A DNA stretch of 10,159 bases. Source: Tetmemena sp. SeJ-2015 (Eukaryota; Ciliophora; Spirotrichea; Sporadotrichida; Oxytrichidae). The translations under genes were made by a program, and so were the position numbers. Positions 1 through 7,474 of the stretch are shown piece by piece. The stretch covers positions 1 to 10,159 of the forward strand of contig JAJKFJ010016278.1 in the NCBI GenBank assembly GCA_027382625.1, given 5' to 3'. The notes beneath the pieces were generated by a model. The model saw only the letters and a list, made by a program, of their open reading frames with translations. It did no database searches and had not been told where the DNA came from. Position 1 is the first letter of the stretch. The number at the start of each line of letters is the position of its first letter.

Positions 1-55
1 TTAGCTTGTCTAATTTCAAATTGAAGTAATAATTTAAATCATAACTGTTAAGAAA

Positions 56-1914
56 ATGATAAAGGATCTTCTATAGTACAAGTTTAGTGACTGCACCACT
101 CCATTTACTCAAGTGAGAGCTCCTAAGATAGGAGGTCACAGTAGATCTAGCTCCGAGATGAAGTCATTGATTGCTAAAGGAGGCGATGTCAAGAAAACCT
201 CCGATAAGTTAAAGTTCTTATTGCAGACGATAAGATATCCTCAAGAGTATAAGGATCAAGAGTAAGATACATTGCATCTCCTTATTCTTATTTAGTTCTA
301 TTGATGGACATCCAACTTATAAATTATGTATTTTATATTTTTAATCAACAATTTTATAAGCCATGAAGATCATAAACTATGCTCTATTTGTTGCTTCTGG
401 TTCAGTTAAGAACTTTTTATTCAACCAAGGAGTTGACCCAGACACTGTATATTTGAACGATTTCAAGTTTATGAAGAAGATTTTCAAGTTATTGGTAAGT
501 CAGATCTCCATTTTATCGTCGTGTCGTGTTGATTTTAAATTTTGAAATTACACTAATCTATTTTTGAGTCTTATTGATTTTTTAGGTGAAAATCTTTGGC
601 TACAAGCCTCAAATAACAATTGAGTAGTTCTTTAAGTACGGCTTCGCAGAGTAAAAGATCCTGCTCTGTTGCGACGTAGTAAACCTTGTTAAGAAAGCAT
701 CCAGAGATTTGAAGATAAAGCGCTCTCTGAGTAGAAAGAGGTCTCAAACTACCAGAGAGGCTGAGAACAGTGCATATTCTCTTGTTAATCACACAAAAAG
801 TGGAAGCATAGATCAAACTCAGAACACTAAGAGCTTTGCTTATCAGAGGGATACAGTCAACAAGGTCACAAGGGTTTAACCATTGAATAAGGATCTCTAA
901 GATAATACACAGAGCTTGAGAGAAGGCAGAAGGCCACTGCTCTAAGAGGCTAGAGAGAAAAGTGCACAGAGACTTTCCAATAGTGCTAGCAAGATTAGTC
1001 TCAACAGTAGTTTGAGGTACTCGCATGTCCAGAGCAGATACATGCAACCTCGTCAAAGCCAGCAGACAGCAATTGCTCAACCTCAACAGTAGGGTCATAT
1101 TCAAATGTGCTTAGAAATAGATTTTAATTGAATAGGAGATAGTTAGTGAATACAAACCACTCAGAGTGAGAAATGCGCCTTCCCTGCAAACTCAAGAGAT
1201 AGCTCCAGAGGTAAAGAAAGAAGTAAAGAGGCCTGAAATTTAATAAGTATCGAATTAAACAGCTTCCTTCAATCCCTCCTCTTTAGACATCATTCTCCAA
1301 CTCAAAAATGTAAGTTATTAATTCATAATTAAAGGATATTTTAGACTATCGAAAACTTGAACAGCAAGTTTGAAAACTTCTAAAATAACATAGACCATAA
1401 AATTGACTCTATTCAGAGCAACTACAATACTTTGACTACAAAGCTGGAAACTATATCTCAGAGACCCTCTGTCGATCCCACTCATTACAGACCTTCTCAT
1501 AACGCTCATCACTATGAATTGAGAGAAAAGGGAGAGTTTGCAAGCCCACAGCAGCTAAATCATCACAGAAAAGTGCAATCACTTTACCAAGAGGAGCCAC
1601 TTGTTAACCCTCTGAAGGAATTTACTTTCTCTGAAAAAGGTTCACTTTAAGGAACTAGTACTCAATAATAGAGGGTGATGTTTAATATAATTAAGCACAG
1701 TTAAATTTACAGCTTAGAAATACAATTAATTCTTCATAATACAGATGGCTTTGCCCAACACAAGCACAGTAGCAATAGTGCATTTTCTCCCCAAGCTGAT
1801 CAGAGAAGAGAGTTGAAGGATGAGTCACGGTATCTTATCGAAAGCATTCAAAGAAATCTGGATGAGTCTAAGAAGAACCTCGAGCACTTTAGATCTGTTG
1901 ATAATAAATAATGA
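56..1914 (+). CDS. CEP44: CEP44-like centriolar/basal-body protein, split by introns
   Basis: With code 6 and short introns removed, this encodes about 540 residues. The N-terminal third resembles the CEP44 domain: a helix around DKLKFLLQTIRYPQEY, a GHP turn matching the family GDP, then INYALF, LNDFKFMKKIFKLL and GYKPQ..QFFKYGFAEQKILLCCDVVN, equivalent to human NDLRFIDAVYKLL, NYKP, QCGFAEWKIQIVCDILN. In animals CEP44 binds centriole walls and POC1B; a basal-body role here is inferred. The rest is Q/S/R-rich with a predicted coiled coil near 1345-1440. Segments removed: 262-295, 328-360, 495-585, one near 1107-1146, and 1310-1344. ATG 56 follows AAGAAA, but no in-frame TGA separates it from the window start, so the true start could lie upstream; ATG 158 is another candidate. 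TGA 1912-1914 closes the frame unless the 3' exons listed next are spliced on. Family call is good; exact ends are less certain. Confidence 0.75.
262..295 (+). other. 34-nt intron in the CEP44-like gene
   Basis: It begins GTAAGATA and ends TTATTTAG. Splicing joins ...YKDQ to DSIDGHP and gives the same spacing between the YP and G.P motifs as human CEP44. A competing reading excises a 15-nt unit between two CAAGAGTA repeats (242-249, 257-264) plus a TATT-bounded piece, giving QEQDTLHLLIDGHP, which also resembles the family. Confidence 0.55.
328..360 (+). other. 33-nt intron (or IES) in the CEP44-like gene
   Basis: It starts GTATTTTATA and ends TTTATAAG. Removing it joins TYKLS to MKIINYALF, close to the family spacing. 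An 8-base direct repeat ATTTTATA occurs at 330-337 and 351-358, so an in-frame 21-nt excision is an alternative. Without any removal the frame stays open but carries an insertion unlike the family. Confidence 0.5.
495..585 (+). other. 91-nt intron in the CEP44-like gene
   Basis: Donor GTAAGTCA and acceptor ATTTTTTAG, phase 0. It contains an in-frame TGA at 543-545. Splicing joins KKIFKLL to VKIFGYKPQ, gapless against human KLLRDQFNYKP. This is the best-supported intron in the window. Confidence 0.85.
1107..1146 (+). other. Interruption in the CEP44-like gene: intron or 22-nt IES
   Basis: The frame hits TGA at 1129-1131 and resumes one base out of phase near 1139. A 40-nt GT..AG intron (1107-1146) restores it. 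So does removing 22 nt between two ATAG repeats (1117-1120 and 1139-1142), giving CLEIVSEYKPLRV. There is no conserved homology here to decide. Confidence 0.55.
1310..1344 (+). other. 35-nt intron in the CEP44-like gene
   Basis: It begins GTAAGTTATT and ends GATATTTTAG, phase 0. Splicing joins IILQLKN to TIENLNSKFENFQ at the start of a coiled-coil stretch, and shifts to the frame that runs open to TGA 1912. Confidence 0.75.
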
Positions 1915-1996
1915 TGCTCCAATTTTCTGAACTTTGATTGTTTTATTCATTAAGAGAATTTTTAATAATATCGTCTCATATATTCACATTCGACAG

Positions 1997-2607
1997 GCAA
2001 ATTAACGTTAAGAGGAGGAGAAATAAGTGAAGAAATAAATAAATAAGTTTGTTGGTGGCTGGTTGAGTACCTTAAATCCTGACAAGATTAAGAGTGTGCA
2101 ATAAATATATAATTCGAAAGTAGTAGAGTAATTTTAATTTATTTCTGTGTGAGTTAAATTTAGGACATCCCCTAGAATCTTAATTTATTTTCTCAATTTA
2201 AAAGAGAGAGAGCCAAATTATTTGCTAAAGATTTAATGGATAGGAAAATCTCAGTGTATATATTTAAAAATTTAATATTGCTAATTACAAATTAATTTGT
2301 TCATTTATGGATTATATTTTAAGTTTTGGATAATAAAATTAAATTTATTTACTCTAAGTTAAAGACATATACGAGTTTCTTAAACTAAGCATCTATCTAA
2401 GCTTCATCATCTCCAATATCATAAAAATAAATTGAAGGTTATAAAATTAATAAATTTTATAATTTATTTTATTCTTTAATTCCTATTTAAAGTTGCTTGC
2501 AACAATTGTCGAGATTTAGAAATACCTTTTTTTATTTAAAAAAAAATAAATGCCAATCTATAATAGATTTAAAATTTTATCTATAATGCAAACCGATAAC
2601 ATTTTGA
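1997..2607 (+). CDS. Probable further 3' exons of the CEP44-like gene
   Basis: After a possible 100-nt intron (1897-1996, GTTGAT..CGACAG, phase 0), a charged coding-like exon reads ANQRQEEEKQVKKQINKFVG and onward through WLSTLNPDKIKSVQQIYNSK. A second possible intron (2120-2163, GTAGTAG..AATTTAG, 44 nt) leads to DIPQNLNLFSQFKRERAKLF. Both splices fall in the required phase. The last frame stays open to TGA 2605-2607, but beyond about 2250 it becomes very AT-rich and hydrophobic; with TAA and TAG as sense codons an open frame there means little. If splicing skips the first intron, the gene ends at 1914 and this is an orphan segment or part of another gene. Confidence 0.4.
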
Positions 2608-3105
2608 ACTCTTCTCAACTTATTTAAAATCTTAAAATTACTTTTTATATAAATTTTAAAAAATGGTCAAAATAAAAGAACTATATAGTCTGATTATAAA
2701 AGTTTAGAACAACTTAAAATATTATTTGTAACTTTTAAGATATCTATTAAATGTGATTATTTATTTTCTCAAGCGTTTTAGACTCCCTCCTCAGAGCGAC
2801 AAGGGAACCATCAAATTGGTTTTAAATCTCAATCAGTTTCTGCTTTCAGACAAGGCCATACCGATATCCATATAATATTTTACTTTATAGATATTTCGAG
2901 CGAGAAAATGAGAGATGGGCGAAGTTTAAAAAATTAAAATCTTAATCAAGTTTAATTTTAATACTAACTTCAACCCCTCTCCGCAAACCCATCCTTCATT
3001 AGTATATTCCTAATATTCTCATTTCAGCTATTTATATTTTGATCCAGACAAAAGAGAGATCAAAATTTGGATTTTTAGACTTTTGGACAGAAGATAATTT
3101 CACCC
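2608..3105. other. AT-rich intergenic stretch
   Basis: No gene can be supported. It is AT-rich except for a more GC-rich island at about 2775-2930. There the + frame from about 2765 to a TGA at 2909-2911 reads FLKRFRLPPQSDKGTIKL and continues through NQFLLSDKAIPISI. It has no start and no partner, so it may be an isolated germline segment, a missed exon or chance. The part nearest 3106 should hold the promoter and 5' UTR of the zinc-finger gene. Confidence 0.4.
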
Positions 3106-5506
3106 ATGCCTAGTAGAGGAGTGAATATGCTAGTCAAGTCCTACGACTATCTCCAACTTCAAGCCAAAATTCATGATCAAGCCAAGATTATTCATTAGAG
3201 AAATTAAATATGGCCATAATGATCATCATCATTTTAAAATATTTTAGCAATACAAAGAACGCAATTAATGGCGGCCTTGAGAAATAGATCATACAAAAGC
3301 CCGGATAGAGTGATGATATAAATGGGCAGAAACCTTTTATCAGAAAGAGAAGACCCAAAGGGTTCGAAACTAATGGAATCTCAACTTTGCTGCAGTTAGA
3401 AACCAGTGCTGACAAAAGAAGTGTAAGTCAGAGTAGTTCCCATCAGCGCAAAATATCGGAAGAGGTTGACAAATTTCTCAGCAAATTCCAGGCAAAGCTT
3501 TCTTCAGCCTCAATATATAAAATTGAATTTTATCTTAAATTTTTCTTTTCAACGAGCACTACAAAGCCTTTCAACTCTCTCGAAAACCAAGCACTCCAAT
3601 TACAAAGTACATCATCATCATCATAAACCCAAAACTTTAATCTCTCCTTACTCACAAACCCCCACATTCAGAGATTTTAGCAAGCTTTGCACCAAAGAGC
3701 GGAAGATAGAGATCAGTTTCTCTCTTTGTAAAAAGCCTCCTCTGATTACTATCAGAAACAAGAAAGAATGAGAATTGAGGAAGAAGAACAAAGAGATGGA
3801 GACAGGGGTTTCAAAGCAAACTTAACCAATATAAATTTAGGCACTCACGAGAATAAGACTTCTGCTTCTTCTTTGATTTAAAATAATTAAAAGTAATTAG
3901 CAGCAGAGAGAATCTTTCCAGCAGCTGCTAATTAATAATAGGCAAGCGACTAAAATAAAATAATTTAAAATTATCAGCTCAGCTTTGACTTTAGAAATTC
4001 AAAAATCAATAATAAAAATATAACCTATATCCAATCAAGGAATGAGAGTGACGATTTAGACAGAGCGAAAAGCTCCGTCTCCTCAATTAATCAAGACCTT
4101 AAAGTTTCAGATATCAGTAAGCCCTTTAATCAGGTTGCACTGGCTGCTCTCAAGAAAGTGTTTGAGATCAAATCAGCAGCGCCCAAGTCTCAATCAATTT
4201 CAGAGAATGCTAACACCAAAGTTGGAATCCAAGGTCATTAGCAAGTTAGTACCGCATAGTCTATAAATACAAGCCCACCAAATAACATACTTTCCTCATC
4301 TTAGAATTCATCAAACTCCTAGCATTCATCTCCAAGTTTAAATACTTCCCTACCTCCATCTACTAATTTAAATTTAGGTTTTAGATTCTCATAAAAATAG
4401 TATATGTAATAATCAACACCCGCAATAGTTGATTAGGCCACAGGCTTTGATGGTGAGAAGAGACATTTAACTCTTGAAAAATTTGGAGTTAATTACCACC
4501 GATATGGAACTAGAAGAATTCAAAGCTTTCAAGGCAAGCATACTAGCCAAAATAGATGAAGTAGAAATTAGAGTGATTCAAAAAGAATAGTAAAAAGAGG
4601 AACTGAAAATTCAAAAGAGGTTTACATTATACATTTATTTAAAGAGATAGCTTGCAGATTAGAGATTGAAAGAGACTTTGAAAGTTGTAGAAGTCGTACA
4701 GAGTTCCTAATCCTCAGATATAATTATCTTACTAATATTCCTATTAGAGATAGTGAGAGGGATTTGTAGCAGTTTAGCGTGAGCTCCTCAGTTCATAATC
4801 AATTTTTGGAGAGATAGTTCATGTACTATCAGCAAATAGAAGCAGAATTTGAGAGACTTTTCTCCACTTCAAGACAGACTGTATTTCCCAAAAAAGTCTA
4901 AGACCCATCCTTCTACAAAAATAACCTTGCCTTCTTAAGTGAGAAGATCACCAATATTTTGAAAAGATCCCCTTTCATATATTAAATATTGAGCACAAGA
5001 TAGTTGAAACGGAAATGGAAAACTACAACCTCAAGAAATTGATAACTGATACAGAAAAGGAAGAAAGCCTCTTGAGAGAATCTGTCCATGAATCTTACAA
5101 ATCACTACTGAACTCAAACAATCTCAATCCTGTGATAGAGAATCATCCCAGAACTGGAAATTAATCTCCTACTGTTTAGCAACCTTAGTTCATGTGCTAC
5201 TAGAGTAGTTTTTCACTTTAAAATCAGCATCTGACTGCTGAAAGTCAAGTAATGGACACACTAGCAGCAGCTGCTGTGAAATCTAAGAGACATAGAATGC
5301 CTGCTAGGCAAGTAGTGAGGAAGTTCACATGTGATGTAATTGGCTGCAAAAAGAAGTATGGCTCAGAGGGATCCTTGAATCAACACATCAAACTTAAACA
5401 TCCTGGCTACAAGTATGTGTCAATCAGTAGCAAGAAATCAATGCAACTGGCTCAAGATGATAGAAAGAGTAGATCCATAGAGGATCTTGAATTGAGCTAA
5501 GATTGA
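3106..5506 (+). CDS. Large C2H2 zinc-finger protein with coiled coils
   Basis: After removal of four interruptions this gives roughly 740-750 residues (2401 nt minus 154 nt is a whole number of codons). Order: a short N-terminal helix (MLVKSYDYLQLQAKIHDQAK), a long S/N/Q-rich low-complexity half, a coiled coil around 4450-4690, a segment with EAEFERLFSTSRQTVFPKK, a second helical part, and a single C2H2 finger near the end at 5326-5400. The finger has the form C-x4-C-x12-H-x4-H (CDVIGC ... YGSEGSLNQHIKLKH), followed by a basic tail and TGA 5504-5506. A nucleic-acid-binding role is inferred from the finger alone; I do not recognise the rest. Numerous in-frame TAA/TAG codons are read as Gln. 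The N-terminus is uncertain: ATG 3210 in the downstream frame is an alternative start. Confidence 0.65.
3187..3267 (+). other. Candidate 77-nt IES, ATTA pointers
   Basis: ATTA occurs at 3187-3190 and 3264-3267. The frame from ATG 3106 reaches TGA at 3220-3222, while the frame used downstream is shifted. Excising 77 nt joins IHDQAKI to NGGLEKQ with no stop. The only GT..AG solution is a 110-nt intron (3138-3247) that would discard an obviously coding-like stretch. The pointer is short, so chance is possible. Confidence 0.5.
3503..3551 (+). other. Candidate in-frame 45-nt IES, TTCA repeats
   Basis: TTCA at 3503-3506 and 3548-3551 bound an AT-rich block encoding a hydrophobic insert (SIYKIEFYLKFFF) inside an otherwise hydrophilic S/Q-rich region. 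Removing 45 nt keeps frame and gives KLSSTSTTKPF. No stop forces this, and the repeat lacks TA. Confidence 0.3.
4396..4436 (+). other. Interruption in the zinc-finger gene: 28-nt IES or 37-nt intron
   Basis: The reading frame must change by one base here. Six-base repeats AATAGT at 4396-4401 and 4424-4429 allow a 28-nt excision (FSQKQLIRPQALMVRRD). Alternatively a GTATATG..GATTAG intron, 4400-4436, gives FSQKQPQALMVRRD. Both leave the same downstream coiled-coil frame. Confidence 0.55.
4620..4657 (+). other. Interruption in the zinc-finger gene: 17-nt IES or 38-nt intron
   Basis: The frame shifts between ELKIQKR and RLEIERDFESCRSRTEF. A 38-nt GTTTAC..CTTGCAG intron restores it. So does removal of 17 nt between TTTA repeats (4621-4624, 4638-4641), giving KRFKEIACRLEIERD. 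Undecided. Confidence 0.5.
4953..4990 (+). other. Candidate 32-nt IES, AATATT pointers
   Basis: AATATT occurs at 4953-4958 and 4985-4990. Excising 32 nt shifts to the frame of the zinc finger and gives a continuous charged helix, SEKITNIEHKIVETEMENY. A 65-nt GTGAG..GATAG intron (4939-5003) also restores frame but deletes half of that helix, so the IES reading is preferred. Confidence 0.6.
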
Positions 5507-5599
5507 AGAAATGAAGAAGTGGACTGCCTGATACATTTGATTTATTATTGGTCGAAAAATTTGTTTTTTAATAAATTAATCATACAACTCTATCTCTCT
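5507..5599. other. Short convergent intergenic gap
   Basis: Ninety-three AT-rich bases separate the TGA of the zinc-finger gene from the TGA of the minus-strand gene. They must hold both 3' ends. I see no recognisable terminator or polyadenylation motif that I would rely on. Confidence 0.6.
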
Positions 5600-6069
5600 T
5601 CAAACATTTTTGCTTCTTATCTCTTGTCGTTTAGTCTCTACCTCTCTAGAAATGAGCTCTTAATATTTCTCAAGTGCGACTCTCATATCCTCATCTGCCT
5701 GTTTCCTACTATCAATTTCTATTTTGCACCCTATTATCATTTAACTTCTATTCGGTCTTACTATTCTTCAATCCATTTATTTCTTAGAAGAGCAGTTTCC
5801 TTGTTTTCTCTTGACTGATATAAACTTGTGGATCATTTATAGCAGTCTCAATTTGTTGTTGCAATTCTTGATAGTCTTTTTATCGATGGCCCTAGATTTG
5901 CAAGAGTAGATTATCGAAGTTGTATTCAAGCTCTCCAATGTATTTCAATTCCTTTACATCAGCATCTATCTGCGAGCTGTAAGCTTGACTGAATTCCTAT
6001 CTATAGAGAATAGTTCAGAGTTTATTTTATAGAGCGAGTAGTATCTCTGAATTGAAAATTAATTTTCAT
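5600..6069 (-). CDS. Small coiled-coil protein, function unknown
   Basis: Read on the minus strand from ATG (6069-6067) to TGA (5602-5600), with a 31-nt intron (5731-5761) and one copy of a 4-base tandem repeat (5997-6004) removed, this gives 144 residues in a whole number of codons. The sequence is charged and almost entirely helical: QIDADVKELKYIGELEYNF, then DYQELQQQIETAIN, and a C-terminal EKYQELISREVETKRQEIRS. Gln is often encoded by TAA/TAG. It has no membrane segment or cysteine-rich motif. I do not recognise a family. Without the 4-base correction, the ATG frame meets TGA about 35 codons in. It is convergent with the zinc-finger gene and divergent from the TRM82-like gene, 88 nt away. 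Confidence 0.6.
5731..5761 (-). other. 31-nt intron in the small coiled-coil gene
   Basis: On the minus strand it starts GTAAGACC and ends GATAATAG. Splicing joins LLFQEINGLKN to RCKIEIDSRKQ and avoids a TGA; no pointer-like repeat of the correct phase was found here, so an intron is the simplest reading. Confidence 0.65.
5997..6004 (-). repeat. Tandem CTAT duplication causing a frameshift (minimal IES?)
   Basis: CTATCTAT on the + strand (ATAGATAG in the gene). Removing one 4-base copy joins TLNYSLQ to EFSQAYSSQID in one frame. No GT lies just upstream, so an intron is unlikely. It could be a pointer pair with no body between, a true frameshift mutation or a sequencing error. Confidence 0.5.
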
Positions 6070-6157
6070 TGTTGGTAGAGTTTATTATAAAATAAAAGAG
6101 TTTCTGTTTGTAATGGAAGTTAATAAATATACTTAATATATAAAGCACCTCATAAAA
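6070..6157. promoter_or_regulatory. Shared divergent 5' region
   Basis: Only 88 AT-rich nt lie between two divergent start codons, so both promoters and 5' leaders must be here or inside the coding regions. The + start is preceded by CATAAAA. A TATATAAA string lies at 6137-6144, too close to the ATG to be called a TATA box with confidence. Confidence 0.4.
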
Positions 6158-7372
6158 ATGAGAAAGGTTGTACTTAGAGAGCTCTAAGCAAACAAAGACA
6201 TCTTGCTGCTGTCTTATAACAGATATCTCTATGTGCTCTAAAACAGATTTAACCAGGCACTACAAATGAATCAGCCAACTAAGTTCCATATCCTCAATTC
6301 CTATGAATGGGAGAGCAATCAAATACTCCATGCATAATAAACACTAATAGGAATTACCTTTTTTATAATAAATGTACTCTTTGATGTGATGGAAAGGAGA
6401 AACCTACTCTTGATAGGAGAGCAGAAAGACATAAAGCTCTATAACCTTCAAGAATTCATAGAGAAGTAGCAGCAAGGACAGGGATTGAAGAATAAGAGTA
6501 TTGGACTGGAGCCAGTTTTGGAATAGTAAGATTAAATGAGCTCTAATGAATTTCAATAGCAAAAACAAGAAGAAGATCAACTGTTTGAAGGCATCTCCTT
6601 CAATCTAAGCTCAGCAGAAATAAATTGAGGGCTTTTTACTTGCAGACAAGAGTGGCGAGATAAGGTTTGTTAACATTGATAACCTGATATCCAAACAGAA
6701 GCAATCGAGTTAAAAATATAATGAAGTATGCTTTTTTAATCACCTCTTGAAAACGATGATCTAGGAACTACTTTGTACGGACACCAGCAAAATGTCTCTT
6801 ACTTCCTTTTCCCTCAGGATAATTAGAGAATAGTTTCTGTGGACACCTTGTAAAGGGTAAATAAAATTGTATCATATTTAATTTAAATGGTAAGAGTGAG
6901 TGATTACCCAAATGTCTTCAACATAAATCATTTCCATCTCAATCACAAATAGTAAGTGTACTTTTAGACTCAAACTATATTTAGTGAGATAACAGATTTC
7001 GCTGTCAGCAACAAGGCACTTGTGACTTATTCAGCCATTGATAACCATCTCGTTATTTCAAACTTGGCTGATGAGAAAATCAAGCTAGAAGAGTAAACTG
7101 ATTCAGGTTCCCTGATTATTGAATCTGTCACCTCAAATAACAAGGGAGACTTCTATATACTGAAGCAGAACAAAGAAAATAAGCAAAACAAAGTAGAGAG
7201 GTATAGAACTCAAGATGGATTTGTTAGCATTCAGAGTATACTCGAAAATGTCTTACCTGCTGAGGGAGAGAAACTTGCTTTAACTGACTCTGGCCAACTT
7301 ATCAAAATTGTAGTCAGCCCTGATGATGGAGCTTTCGTTGGAGACTCTATTGAAATATCATATTTGGAATGA
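6158..7372 (+). CDS. TRM82: TRM82/WDR4-like WD40 subunit of tRNA m7G46 methyltransferase
   Basis: After removing a 34-nt intron and two short IES-like pieces (26 and 33 nt) this encodes 373 residues; yeast Trm82 and human WDR4 are 444 and 412. Visible WD40 blades include DILLLSYNRYLYVLQN, NLLLIGEQKDIKLYNL, GFLLADKSGEIRFVNI and YGHQQNVSYFLFPQDNQRIV. The most diagnostic part, VSVDTLQRVRVSDYPNVFNI followed by LNHKQ, matches the family block in which a DRDE..I.IS.YP element leads to GHK. The protein is the non-catalytic scaffold of Trm8/METTL1, which methylates G46 of tRNA variable loops. The family assignment rests on these motifs by eye. ATG 6158 follows an A-rich leader; TGA 7370-7372 closes. 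It converges with the primase gene 102 nt downstream. Confidence 0.75.
6345..6370 (+). other. Possible in-frame 21-nt IES, TAATA repeats
   Basis: TAATA at 6345-6349 and 6366-6370. Removing 21 nt keeps frame and turns TLIGITFFIINVLFDV into TLINVLFDV, dropping a hydrophobic insert between two beta strands. No stop or frame change demands it. Confidence 0.3.
6526..6559 (+). other. 34-nt intron in the TRM82-like gene
   Basis: GTAAGATT..TTCAATAG. Splicing (phase 2) joins GLEPVLEY to KNKKKINCLKASPS and moves to the frame that reads GFLLADKSGEIRF. Without it, the first frame stops at a TGA at 6626-6628. Confidence 0.8.
6710..6739 (+). other. Candidate 26-nt IES, TTAA pointers
   Basis: TTAA at 6710-6713 and 6736-6739. 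Excising 26 nt gives SKQKQSSQSPLENDDLGT leading into TLYGHQQNV in one frame. A 56-nt GT..AG intron (6709-6764) also restores frame, but loses the SPLENDDLG segment. Confidence 0.6.
6856..6893 (+). other. 33-nt IES in the TRM82-like gene, GGTAA pointers
   Basis: GGTAA at 6856-6860 and 6889-6893. Removing 33 nt gives VDTLQRVRVSDYP, the same length as the family block ADRDEHIKISHYP, with no gap. Left in place, the insert adds 11 residues in the middle of a conserved strand. A GT..AG intron of suitable phase (45 nt) would delete conserved positions, so an eliminated segment is the better explanation. Confidence 0.7.
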
Positions 7373-7474
7373 ACTTTAAATACAGGGTGAATGAAAACTT
7401 AATTAGGATTGCTAAAAACATTTTAATAAGTTAAACATTAGTCTGCACAACAACAATAATTTAATACTATCAAT
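7373..7474. other. Short convergent intergenic gap
   Basis: About 102 AT-rich nt between two convergent TGA stops. It must contain both 3' UTRs. Nothing else is recognisable. Confidence 0.6.

Noticed and set aside
571..1104. 177-residue open frame on the minus strand
   Set aside because: It is antisense to the conserved CEP44-like exon, whose + strand protein matches the family motif by motif. The minus frame shows no family features.
2527..2550. T-run followed by an A-run (T7-A-T3-A9) resembling a hairpin terminator
   Set aside because: Intrinsic terminators are not expected in a ciliate nucleus and such runs are common in its AT-rich spacers.
3466..3771. 101-residue + strand frame ending at TGA 3769-3771
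   Set aside because: It overlaps the longer frame that continues unbroken for more than 1 kb and leads to the zinc finger; the poly-His run is the out-of-frame reading of poly-Ser codons.
5519..5818. 99-residue hydrophobic + strand frame, membrane-protein-like
   Set aside because: Antisense to the minus-strand coiled-coil gene; the hydrophobic look comes from reading the complement of K/E-rich helical codons.
6334..6372. ATAATAAA repeats (6334, 6365) as pointers of a 31-nt IES
   Set aside because: Removing 31 nt would shift the frame into an early TGA and lose the NLLLIGEQKDIKLYNL blade; likely chance in AT-rich DNA.
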